Below, piece by piece: positions 1 through 9,756 of a stretch of 64,000 bases of DNA. The stretch's first letter is position 1, and every line of letters begins with the position of its first letter. The notes below the pieces were generated by a model that was not told where the DNA came from, ran no database searches, and was given only the letters and a program-made list of their open reading frames with translations. Made by a program: the position numbers and the translations under genes. Origin of the DNA: CAVXUB01 sp963764805 (GTDB taxonomy: Bacteria; Actinomycetota; Acidimicrobiia; Acidimicrobiales; Bog-793); the NCBI GenBank assembly GCA_963764805.1, contig CAVXUB010000006.1:310001-374000 (forward strand), given 5' to 3'.

Positions 1-1
1 G

Positions 2-756
<755 letters not shown>

Positions 757-760
<4 letters not shown>

Positions 761-1644
761 GCATCTTCGTCGACGAGAAGACACGTGTGGTCGTGCAGGG
801 CCTCACGGGCGGACAGGGGCGGTTCCACGGCCTGCGCAACCGCGCCTACGGCACCCAGGTCGTGGCTGGCGTCACACCCGGCAAGGGCGGGCAGGACGTC
901 GAGGGGATACCGGTCTTCGACACGGTCGAGGAGGCGGTGGCGGCCACGGGCGCCGACGCCAGCTTCGTGTCGGTGCCACCGAAGGCAGCGCCGGCCGCGA
1001 TCCTGGAGGCGGCGGCGGCGGGAATCGGCTTCGTCGTGTGCATCACCGAGCACATCCCGGCCAAGGACGAGGCGATGGTGTTCAATCGGCTGCGTCGCGA
1101 CTACCCGAGCACCCGCCTGCTCGGTCCCAACTGTCCTGGCGTGATCTCGCCGGGCAAGTGCAACATCGGCATCACGTCCGGCGACATCGCAAAGGCGGGG
1201 GGGCCGGTGGGAATCGTTTCGCGTTCGGGCACGCTCACATACCAGGCGCTGCACGAGCTCTCGCAGCAGGGCGTCGGCCAGACGACCTGTGTGGGGATCG
1301 GGGGCGATCCCGTGCCGGGGACCACTTTCATCGACGTGCTGGCGGCGTTCGAGGGCGATCCCGAGACGCGGGCCGTGATGATGATCGGCGAGATCGGCGG
1401 CTCAGCAGAGGAGCAGGCAGCCGAGTTCATCGCCGAATCGATGTCCAAGCCGGTGGTCGCCTACATCGCCGGCGTCACGGCCCCGGCGGGCCGCAAGATG
1501 GGCCATGCGGGTGCCATCGTCTCCGGATCGAAGGGGACCGCTCAGGCCAAGATGGAGGCGCTCGCGTCCGCCGGCGTGACCGTCGCCGTCAACCCCACCG
1601 AGGCCGGTGAGCTGATGGTGGAGGTAGTCCGGCGCCTGGACTGA
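757..1644 (+). CDS. sucD: Succinyl-CoA synthetase alpha subunit
   Basis: This 295-residue protein has the normal length for SucD, the subunit that binds CoA and carries the phosphohistidine intermediate. The N-terminal CoA-binding Rossmann domain reads VVVQGLTGGQGRFH, followed by GPNCPGVISPGKCNIGI and SRSGTLTYQAL. The active-site histidine lies in MGHAGAIVSG near residue 250. The ATG overlaps the sucC stop, so SucC and SucD are made together as the heteromeric enzyme of the TCA cycle. Threonine ammonia-lyase follows after 13 bases and may share the transcript. Confidence 0.97.
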
Positions 1645-1657
1645 CGGTTCCCGACTG

Positions 1658-2920
1658 ATGCCTGGAGCCGGACCGGTCACACTTGCCGACATCGAGACGG
1701 CGAGGGCGGCAATCGCCGCCACCATCGTCCGCACGCCGGTGTTCACGTCGCGCTGGCTGAGCGCCGAGCTCGGAGCGCCTGTGGTGCTGAAGGCCGAGAT
1801 CCTGCAGCGGACCGGCTCGTTCAAGACCAGGGGAGCGGTCAACAAGATCGCCTCGTTGGGCGAGGCGGCGCGGTCCGGCGTCGTCTGCGCGTCGGCCGGC
1901 AATCATGCCCAGGCGGTAGCGCTGGCCGCCCAGGCGGCGGGCGTCTCCTGCGAGGTCTTCATGCCGAAGGACGCCTCGATCGGCAAGACCGAAGCCACCC
2001 GCCACTACGGCGCCACGGTCCGTCTCGGCGGCGCCAACCTCGACGAGGCGATCGAGATGGCCCGCGCCTTCGCCGACGATACCGGCCGGGTCTTCGTCCA
2101 TCCCTTCGACGATCCGGCGATCATCGCCGGCGCCGGAACACTCGGTGTGGAGCTCATCGAGGACGTGCCGGACTGCGACTGCGTAGTCGTCCCGCTCGGC
2201 GGTGGGGGGCTCACGAGCGGCCTGGCCGTCGCCGTGAAGTCGCTCAAGCCCGGGACGAGGGTCATAGCGGTGCAGGCGGCGACATGCGCGCCGTATCCGC
2301 TCTCGATCGCCGCCGGAGCGCCGGTCCCGATCGAGGGGCCGGTGATCACGCTCGCCGACGGGATCGCCGTCAAGCGGCCCGGCGAGATCACCCTGCCGAT
2401 GGTGGGCGAGTACGTGGACGAGGTCGTGACCGTCTCCGAGGACGAGATCGCGCAAGCGATGGTGCTGCTGCTCGAACGCGCCAAGCTGGTCGTGGAAGGC
2501 GCGGGAGCCGTCGGCGTGGCGGCCGTCCTTGCGGGCCGGATCGGTGTTCCCGCGGGTGCTCGGTCGGGTGCTCCGGCGGGAGGTCCCGGCGGAAAGACGG
2601 CCGTGGTGCTGTCGGGAGGCAATGTCGACATCGGCACGCTGGCCCCGGCGATAAGGCTGCGCGAGACCATCGCCGGCCGCAGGCTGATCCTCTTCTCGGT
2701 CTTCCCCGACCGCCCCGGCGAGCTCGCCAAGTTGCTCGAGGTGATCGGCGGGACGGGGGCGAACCTGGTGGAGGTGGACCATCTGCGGGAGGGTTTTGAT
2801 CTGCACGTGCGGGAGACCGGTGTCCATCTGACGCTCGAGACCCGCGACCGGGAGCACGCCGAGAAGGTGATCGAAACAGCACGCCTGGCGGGATATCTGG
2901 TCCGCCGGATGGGAAGCTGA
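1658..2920 (+). CDS. ilvA: Threonine ammonia-lyase (threonine dehydratase) with ACT domain
   Basis: This 420-residue PLP fold-type II enzyme deaminates threonine to 2-oxobutyrate, the entry to isoleucine synthesis. The PLP lysine is in GSFKTRGAVNK (about residue 55) and the phosphate loop is GGGGLTSGLAVAVK (about 185). The last 80 residues form one ACT-type regulatory domain (ILFSVFPDRPGELAKLLEVI). A single short ACT domain is typical of the TdcB/IlvA-short type, so regulation by isoleucine or valine is likely but not proven. A Gly/Ala/Pro-rich insertion sits before the KTAVVLSGGN strand. It starts 13 bases behind sucD with no obvious promoter. Confidence 0.93.
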   Translation: MPGAGPVTLADIETARAAIAATIVRTPVFTSRWLSAELGAPVVLKAEILQRTGSFKTRGAVNKIASLGEAARSGVVCASAGNHAQAVALAAQAAGVSCEVFMPKDASIGKTEATRHYGATVRLGGANLDEAIEMARAFADDTGRVFVHPFDDPAIIAGAGTLGVELIEDVPDCDCVVVPLGGGGLTSGLAVAVKSLKPGTRVIAVQAATCAPYPLSIAAGAPVPIEGPVITLADGIAVKRPGEITLPMVGEYVDEVVTVSEDEIAQAMVLLLERAKLVVEGAGAVGVAAVLAGRIGVPAGARSGAPAGGPGGKTAVVLSGGNVDIGTLAPAIRLRETIAGRRLILFSVFPDRPGELAKLLEVIGGTGANLVEVDHLREGFDLHVRETGVHLTLETRDREHAEKVIETARLAGYLVRRMGS

Positions 2921-2925
2921 CGCTC

Positions 2926-4582
2926 GTGCCCTGCGGTGGAGGCGGGACGGCGACGCTGCGTGCCGAGCGCTCGGAGAGCCGCGAGGCGCGCTCTCCGGCG
3001 CCGCCATCCCGCGCCGGGGCGTCTCGGCTCCTGACGGCGGCAGTCGGGCTCGGCTGTCTCGTGGCGCTCTTTGCCATCTACATGGCGGGGTCACTGCACT
3101 CCTACGGCAGTACCTCCGACAAGGCCACGGTGATCCTGCAGGGGCAGGCGATGCTGCATGGCAACCTGCTGCTCCACGGGTGGCTGTTGCCGCTCGACAG
3201 CTACTGGACGTCAGACAGCGTGCTGTCGGCGGTGACAGTCGGCCTGTTCGGCCTCGGGCCGCTCCTCGTCCATCTGGAGCCGAGCCTGATGTCGGCCGCC
3301 TTCGGCTGCGTCGGGCTCTTCGTGGCAGTCTCGGGCCCGGGCCGACAGAGCCGTGGTGCCTTGGCGGCGGCGACCGGCACGCTGCTCGTGCTGCTCGCCT
3401 TTCCCGCTCCGATGCTGGAGTTCTTCCTCGTCAGCAACGCCATACACCTCGGGACGGCGATCTACGCGCTGCTCGCCTTCCTCGCCTTGCGGAGGGCCGC
3501 GTTCTCCCGATGGTGGGTGGTGGCCGTCATCTGCCTGGCGCTCGGGATGCTGGGGGACCTCGACATCATTCCCTACGGGATCTTCCCGATCGTGGTCGCT
3601 GGGCTCGTCGCCGCGCTTCGCTTGCGGCGCTGGCAGGCGGCCCTGCCGCACCTCGGCGCGGCGGTAGCCGGCGTCGCTCTGGCAGGAGCCGTGAGGCTCT
3701 TGGCGCTGGAGTTCGGGACGTTCGCTCTTACCCCTGGCAACAAGCTCGTGCCCGCCGCGGGCATCCCCCTCAGCATGGAGAAGCTGGCGGCGGTGGCAGG
3801 CGACATGTTCGTCGGCTCGCGCATCTACGGCGGTCTGACGATCCCCACCTCCCTCCAGCTGGTTCACGTCATCGGGGCAGCGGCGGTGGCCGTCGCGCTC
3901 GCCTGTGCCATATGCGCGACCGTCGTCGGAGCCGCCCGCGGCCGCGCTGGTCCGTTGGCAGGCTGCGAACGTGGAGCTGCCGCCCTGGGCTCTCGACGAC
4001 TTGTTGCTGTTCGGCGTCGTCGGCGGCGCGGGCGCCTTCGTGCTGCAGGCGGTGGCAGGGATCGAGCAGGCCCGTTACCTGCTCGTGAGCACCCTGTTCG
4101 CCTGCATCCTCTGCGCGCGGCTGGCGGCGCGGGCGTGGCCGGCCCTCTCGAGCCGGGTCCGCTTCTCGTTCGCGGTCGTGGCCGGCGCGGTCCTGCTCAG
4201 CTGCGGCGCCGGGTTCGGCCTGCAGCTGTCACGGCCGATCGTCAAGGGCACGACCGCCCCGCTCGTCTCGTTCCTGCAGGACCACCACCTCACCTATGGC
4301 ATCGGCGACTACTGGGACGCCGCCATGACCACGGTGCAGAGCAGCGGCCGGGTCGAGGTGGCGCCCGTCGATGAACGTCGCGGCAAGCTCGTACGGATGT
4401 GGAACTCGCCGTCGGACTGGTACGACAGGAGCTTCCAGTTCCTCGTGTTTCACCCCCCGATCTGGGCGCACGTCGACTACGCCAGCGCCGTCGCGGCCTT
4501 CGGGAGACCTGCCCACGACTACCGCTTCGACGGCTGGTCCGTCCTCGTATGGTCACGACCGATCCACGTACCGCTCAGCTGA
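2926..4582 (+). CDS. Polytopic membrane protein, function unknown (frame break)
   Basis: This is a large membrane protein of about 550 residues with roughly ten hydrophobic segments. The first two thirds are read from a GTG at 2926. The sense then moves by one frame around 3930-3945, where ATVVGAARG joins ALVRWQAANVELPPW, and runs to a stop at 4582. The N-terminal periplasmic loop after the first membrane segment carries acidic and aromatic residues (LDSYWTSD), as in GT-C glycosyltransferase-like proteins, but no family is assigned. The C-terminal soluble part (FLQDHHLTYGIGDYWDA) resembles the ends of other actinobacterial membrane glycosyltransferase-like proteins. The break lies in a GC-only stretch (gccgcccgcggccgcg) and is most likely a sequencing error. 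Confidence 0.7.
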
Positions 4583-6507
4583 GCGTCCCCGCCGGAGGTC
4601 GGGACCGGCGCCGCATCTGGGCAGTCCTCGCCATCGCCGTCTATATCGCCCTCTCCGTCGCCGTCTACTTGCCGGTCGCGCCCTGGAGCAGCGGGACACT
4701 CCCGTACTGCAACTGCGGCGACACCGCCATGACGGCTTCGTTCCTCGCCTGGACGCCCTTTGCCATCCTGCACGGGCACAATCCGTTCTTCACGAACTAC
4801 CAGTACTTCCCGGCGGGGGCGAACCTCGCCAGCAACACGACGATGCCGGTGCTCGGCCTGCTGTTGACGCCGATCACGCTGACGGCGGGGCCGATCGCCA
4901 GCCTGAACGTGGCACTGCGGCTGGCGTTCGCCAGCTCGGCGGTGTCTGCCTTCTTCGTCGCCCGTCGCTACGTGCGCCGCCTGCCACTCGCATTCGTCGC
5001 CGGGCTGCTGTACGGCTTCTCGCCCTACATGGTGTCCGAGGGAGAGGTACACCTGAACCTGATCTTCGTCCCGCTGCTGCCGGTGCTGCTGCTCCTCGCC
5101 GACGAGCTCCTGGTGCGCCAGTCGTGGCAGCCGCGGCGGGTCGGGATCCTCCTCGGACTGGTGGCGGCGGGCCAGTACTACCTCTCGTCCGAGGTGTTGG
5201 CGGACGCCGTCATCGTCGGCCTGATCGGGACGGTCTTGCTGGCGATCCGTCACCGGCGGCGGGTGCGCGAGAGGGTCCGCTACGTGTGGCGTGCGATCCT
5301 CGTCGCCATCGGCGTGTTCGTGCCGCTCGTCGCCTACCCGGTCTACATGGTGCTGGCCGGCCCGGAGCACCTGAGCGGCCCGGTGCGCAAGCCCGATCTG
5401 TTGTCGACGCTGCATTCGGACCTGCTGAGCCTGGTCGTGCCGACGACGCGCGACCTCTTGTCGTTCGGGCCGCTCGGTGTCGTAGGCTCCGGCTACGTCA
5501 ACGGCAACGCGGCCGAGAACGGCGCCTATCTAGGGATCCCGCTGCTCGTCGTGCTCGGGTGGCTCTGCTGGAGTGGGCGCAGCCGCCCCGGATCCGGCTA
5601 CGTGCGGTGGCTGCTGGCTCTGGCGGGCGTCGCCTACCTGCTGTCGCTGGGGGCGTATCTGGATGTCGGCGGCCACTTCACCCACGTCCCGCTGCCGGCT
5701 TGGATCTTCCCCAGGCTTCCGCTGTTGAACGGGGTGGTGGCGGTGCGCTTCGCCGTGTACGCCTTCCTCTTCGTGGCGATGGCGCTGGCGATCGGGCTCG
5801 ACCGCTACATGGATAGCTCGGCGTCGGCCACGGCGCCCGGCAAGCCGCCGCGGGCGCCGAGGGCGTGGGGGGCGAGGGCGCCGGCGGCGTGGCGGGCGGC
5901 GGCGTGGCGGGCGGCGCTGCTGGCGGCTGTCGCCCTGATCCCGCTTCTGCCGAGCCTTCCCTACGGGGGTCAACCCGACGGGTACCTCGCCTACGACTCC
6001 TACCAGGTGCCACCCTTCTTCGGCGGGGGCGGCGGAGCAGGAGCCATCCCATCCGGCACGCCGGTGCTCGTCTACCCGTTCGGCGACCCAGCCAACACCG
6101 CAGGGCTCATCAACTACGCGGTGCTGTGGCAGGCGGTCGCTGGGTTCCGTTTCGAGATCCTCGACGGTGACGCGAGCCGGCCGGGTCCGGGCGGCTACGG
6201 CACGGAGGCGGGACCGGCCCTGCAACCGTTCCAATTGCAGGAGTTGATGTACCTTTCTTACTTCGGCCCGGTGGGCCGATACCAGTATCCGGGGTTGGCA
6301 GACCTCGACCCTCCCGGGCCCCAGGTCCTGGCACAGGTGCGGGCGGCGCTGGCGAGGGCGGGAGTGAGCACGGTGGTGGCGGATCCGGTCGGGATCGACC
6401 CGGCGCTCTTCGAGAGCGTCATGACAGCGGCACTCGGCCGGCCGCCCGTATTGGCCGGCGGCGTCTATGCGTGGTTCGACGTGCGACGGGATCTTGCCGG
6501 CCGCTGA
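4549..6507 (+). CDS. Polytopic membrane protein, YfhO/GT-C glycosyltransferase-like
   Basis: This 652-residue protein has about twelve membrane segments. The start is placed at the ATG at 4549, just before the first hydrophobic segment, so it overlaps the end of the preceding membrane protein by 34 bases. After segment 1 there is a conserved external loop with AWTPFAILHGHNPFFTNYQY, and the last 200 residues form a soluble extracytoplasmic part (GTPVLVYPFGDP). The minus-strand protein at 7778-9658 has the same architecture and matching motifs (HGANPFYSHFLNAPTGVN), so the two are paralogues on either side of glyA. A role in lipid-linked sugar transfer or envelope polysaccharide assembly is inference only. 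Confidence 0.75.
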   Translation: MVTTDPRTAQLSVPAGGRDRRRIWAVLAIAVYIALSVAVYLPVAPWSSGTLPYCNCGDTAMTASFLAWTPFAILHGHNPFFTNYQYFPAGANLASNTTMPVLGLLLTPITLTAGPIASLNVALRLAFASSAVSAFFVARRYVRRLPLAFVAGLLYGFSPYMVSEGEVHLNLIFVPLLPVLLLLADELLVRQSWQPRRVGILLGLVAAGQYYLSSEVLADAVIVGLIGTVLLAIRHRRRVRERVRYVWRAILVAIGVFVPLVAYPVYMVLAGPEHLSGPVRKPDLLSTLHSDLLSLVVPTTRDLLSFGPLGVVGSGYVNGNAAENGAYLGIPLLVVLGWLCWSGRSRPGSGYVRWLLALAGVAYLLSLGAYLDVGGHFTHVPLPAWIFPRLPLLNGVVAVRFAVYAFLFVAMALAIGLDRYMDSSASATAPGKPPRAPRAWGARAPAAWRAAAWRAALLAAVALIPLLPSLPYGGQPDGYLAYDSYQVPPFFGGGGGAGAIPSGTPVLVYPFGDPANTAGLINYAVLWQAVAGFRFEILDGDASRPGPGGYGTEAGPALQPFQLQELMYLSYFGPVGRYQYPGLADLDPPGPQVLAQVRAALARAGVSTVVADPVGIDPALFESVMTAALGRPPVLAGGVYAWFDVRRDLAGR

Positions 6508-6514
6508 GCGGCGC

Positions 6515-6520
6515 TACCGT
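6515..6520 (+). promoter_or_regulatory. -10 box of a leaderless promoter for glyA
   Basis: TACCGT ends six bases before the ATG at 6527 and no Shine-Dalgarno sequence lies between. This spacing is typical of leaderless actinobacterial transcripts starting at the A of ATG. Confidence 0.5.
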
Positions 6521-6526
6521 GCGGGC

Positions 6527-7807
6527 ATGACCGCCGTCGCCGGATCCCAGATCCCGTTCCACCTCGGCTCTCTGCAGGAGGTCGATCCCGAGATCCACGA
6601 TCTCGTCGGGCGCGAGCTCGATCGGCAGCGGGCCACCCTCGACATGGTCGCCTCGCAGAACCTCGCCCCCCGCTCGGTGCTGGAGGCGCAAGGCTCGATC
6701 CTCACCAACAAGTACGCCGACGGCTATCCGGGGCATCGTGATTACGACGGCTGCGAGTGGGTCGACGAGGTGGAGCGCCTGGCCATCGCCAGGGCCTGCT
6801 CACTCTTCGGCGCCGAGCATGCGAACGTGCAGCCGTACTCGGGCTCGTCGGCGAACGCAGCCGTGCTGCATGCGCTCTGCGCGCCCGGCGACCCGGTGCT
6901 GGGGTTCGACTTCAACCACGGTGGCCACCCCACCCACTACGCCGGCGAGACCTTCGCCGGCCGCTTCTATTCGGCAGTCGCCTACCACGTGTCCCGCCAG
7001 AGCGGCCTGGTCGACATGGACGAGGTGGCCGCCCTCGCCGACGAGCACCGGCCGAAGGTGATATTCGCCGGATGGTCGTGCTACCCGAGATGGATGGACT
7101 TCCAGCGCTTCCGGGAGATCGCAGACTCGGTGGGGGCGAAACTGGTGGTCGACATGGCGCACTTCGCCGGCCTCGTGGCGGGTGGCGTGCACCCCAACCC
7201 CGTCACGCTCGCCGACGCCTGCACGATGACGACCCACAAGACGCTTGGCGGTGCGAGAGGCGGTGCCATCCTCTGCCGGGCCTCCCTCGCCGATGCTGTC
7301 GATGCCGGCGTCTATCCCGGCGAGCAGGGGTGCCCCCTGATGCACACCGTCGCCGGCAAGGCGGTGGCGTTTCGGATCGCGGGGACTCCGGAGTACCGGG
7401 AAAGGATGGAGCGGACGGTTGCGGGCGCCCGGACCATCGCCGCGGCGCTGGTGGATGCGGAGGAGGCGACGGGGGCGCGGGTGCTGACGGGAGGTACCGA
7501 CGTGCACCAGGTGATCGTGAGCCTGGCAGGCGCCGCGCTCGAAGGGCAGGGAGTGTGGGACCGCCTGCACCGGGTCGGCATCACCGCCAACACGATCCGC
7601 GTCCCCTACGACCCGAGGGACGAGCCCTCATGCTCGGGCATCAGGCTGGGGACGGCGGCCTTGGCCACGAGGGGCTTCGGGGAGGCGGACTTCGGGGAGC
7701 TGGCACGAGTGCTGGTGGGGGTGCTGGGGGAGGGTTTCGAGTCGGAGGCGGAGGAGCTTCGGGCTGCGACCGTGGGACTAGCCGGACGTTACGGGATCTA
7801 CGGCTAG
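6527..7807 (+). CDS. glyA: Serine hydroxymethyltransferase family protein (divergent GlyA)
   Basis: This 426-residue fold-type I PLP enzyme is close in length to GlyA, which interconverts serine plus tetrahydrofolate and glycine plus methylene-tetrahydrofolate. The PLP lysine is in TTHKTLGGARGG, with DMAHFAGLV supplying the Asp and His that hold the ring, GGHPTH the stacking His, and SGIRLGT the carboxylate-binding Arg. Several strongly conserved positions differ from E. coli GlyA: ASEN is ASQN, the catalytic Glu57 of YAEGYPG is Asp (YADGYPG), and RYYGG is RDYDG. It may be a second-type SHMT or an enzyme for a related aldol reaction. Nearby purN/purH, folD and metF support a one-carbon role. 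Start chosen at 6527 because of the adjacent -10 box. Confidence 0.85.
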   Translation: MTAVAGSQIPFHLGSLQEVDPEIHDLVGRELDRQRATLDMVASQNLAPRSVLEAQGSILTNKYADGYPGHRDYDGCEWVDEVERLAIARACSLFGAEHANVQPYSGSSANAAVLHALCAPGDPVLGFDFNHGGHPTHYAGETFAGRFYSAVAYHVSRQSGLVDMDEVAALADEHRPKVIFAGWSCYPRWMDFQRFREIADSVGAKLVVDMAHFAGLVAGGVHPNPVTLADACTMTTHKTLGGARGGAILCRASLADAVDAGVYPGEQGCPLMHTVAGKAVAFRIAGTPEYRERMERTVAGARTIAAALVDAEEATGARVLTGGTDVHQVIVSLAGAALEGQGVWDRLHRVGITANTIRVPYDPRDEPSCSGIRLGTAALATRGFGEADFGELARVLVGVLGEGFESEAEELRAATVGLAGRYGIYG

Positions 7808-9658
7808 CTCCGACCGGACGTTGTAGAAGACCCGGTCGGAGCCCACCTGCGCCGGCTGGGAGCCGAGCGCCCGTTCGAAGAGCGTCACCGCGGAGCCGGC
7901 GTGTGACCAGTCGGTGTCGACGACGATCGTTGTCACGCCTCCTGAGCGCAGGTCCTGGCGCGCTGCGGCGACCGCCGCAGGCGTGACGGTGAGCGGAGCG
8001 TGGTGGGGGGTCAGCAGATAGGTGATGAGCAGCGCGTCGAGCTCGGTCTCGCCGGAGCGGTAGGTGGCCCGCCCGTTCGGCCCGGGGCCGGAGAAGTAGC
8101 CGCCGACCAAGGAGAACCTGAAGTTGTCCTCTGCCTGCCACAGCTCCGCATCGGCGGTCGGGCCCATCGCAAGGGGATACGTCAGCACGACTGCACCCGC
8201 TGGGATCGCCTTGCCGCCGTCGGCGAACGCCGGTGGCAGGGGGTATCTCACCATCTTGTACGGCCAGTTGGGGAGGAGCGGGACGAGGGCGATCGAGCGC
8301 CACCGCGGCGGTGGCTGCCACTGCCAGCACGGGCCGCAAACGCAGCCGCCGGCCGAGCCTGTCGAGGATCACGGCAAGCAGCACCCCGGCGAACAGGTCG
8401 AGCCACAGTCCGAAACGTGGCGGGTTGAAGTCCAGGCCGAACAGCAACCTGTCGAGCAGGGCGAAGGGAAGGGGTGTCCCGTTGTAGGTGGTTCCCAGGT
8501 ACTGCAGGCGGTTGCCGAGCGTGAGCACGTAGGAGACGACGAGCATCGCAGCGGCCACTTGCACGATCCGAAGCCGGCGCTGCCAGATGGCGCCGGCGAG
8601 GAGGACGGCCAGCAGGCCGAAGCCGAGATAGGCGCCGTTCTCCACGTCGCTCTGCAGGAACGAGTCGGCGACGTGCTTCCAGTGCTCGGGGCCGATCAGC
8701 TGGTTGGAGGTCGGGATGTAGGCGCTCGAAGGTCGGAACGGAAGAGCCTGAGGAAGGTGGCCGCCGGCCCGCGGACGTGCTGCGGACCGTCGAACAGCAT
8801 CCACGTCGGGTATGCCACAAGTGGGAGGGCCGTGGCCAGCGCTGCAGCGCCCGCCTTGGCGAGCCGGATGAGGCGTGGCGGCCAGAGCCTGGCATTCGGG
8901 CGCATCTCGAGGGCTAGCCAGATGAACCCGCCGATGGCGACGACGATCGCCGTCTGTGCCAGTACTTCCGGGGAGATCAGCAGCTGGACGGCCACGAGCA
9001 GCCCGACGACGACGCCGCTGCGGACGGGACGTGCGTCCTCGTCGGCCACCACGTGATAGGCGAGCCACAGCAGGAGGGGCGGTACGGGGACGATCACGAA
9101 GTTGATATGGCCGAGGCCCTGCGCGACGACGTACGGCCCGAAGCCGTAGAGGAGCGCCCCCGGCACCGCCGCCCACCACCTGACAAAACGCCTCAACAGC
9201 ACGTATGCCGCCAACCCGTTCCCTGCGATGCCGAGCGTCATCGCCACGTTCCACGACGCGATCGGGCCGAACAGCAACGTGACGGGCGCCAGCAGGTAGC
9301 CGACGGCGTGGGTGACCGGGTTGAGCATCAGGTTGACGCCGGTCGGGGCGTTGAGGAAGTGGGAGTAGAAGGGGTTGGCGCCGTGGACGAGCGCCCAGGC
9401 GTCCCACTGCATCCACCACGGCCCGAACATGTTGTCCTTGCCGGATCCGATGGCGAGCTCCCTCGACGGACCGTGCAGCCACGCCGGCAGGTAGGCGACG
9501 AGCGAGAGGACGAGGAAGCCGGCGGCGGCGAGGAGGAGCTCGCGTGTGGCAGGTGCGCGGCGTAGGGGCCGAGCTGCCGGCGTGGCCTCCGGCTCCGGCG
9601 CCGGCGCCGGCTCCGGCTCTCGCTGATGCTCGGGCGCCTCCTGATCGGTGACCTGCAA
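7778..9658 (-). CDS. Polytopic membrane protein paralogous to the 4549-6507 product (two frame breaks)
   Basis: The three parts of this gene lie in different frames: 9658 to about 8730, about 8730 to 8285, and 8285 to 7778. Joined, they give a protein of about 626 residues with a hydrophilic N-terminus rich in Pro/Glu, about twelve membrane segments and a soluble tail (AGAVVLTYPLAMGPTADAEL). The loop HGANPFYSHFLNAPTGVN matches the paralogue on the other side of glyA. The sense passes from TFLRLFRS to SAYIPTSNQ at the first break and into LLPNWPYKMVRYPLP at the second. A TTG at 9658 is a possible start, but the true N-terminus is unresolved. It converges on glyA with its stop 30 bases inside the glyA 3' end. 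Confidence 0.68.
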
Positions 9659-9742
9659 GGGACTTGTCTGCCTCGCCGTAATCGATGCCGTCCTGAGCGT
9701 GGAAAGGCTACCCGAGAGAACGGGGCATCTTGCCAGGCGGGG

Positions 9743-9748
9743 TAGCGT
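9743..9748 (+). promoter_or_regulatory. -10 box of a leaderless promoter for purN
   Basis: TAGCGT ends eight bases before the ATG at 9757, with no Shine-Dalgarno sequence between. Confidence 0.45.
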
Positions 9749-9756
9749 GTCGGCCG

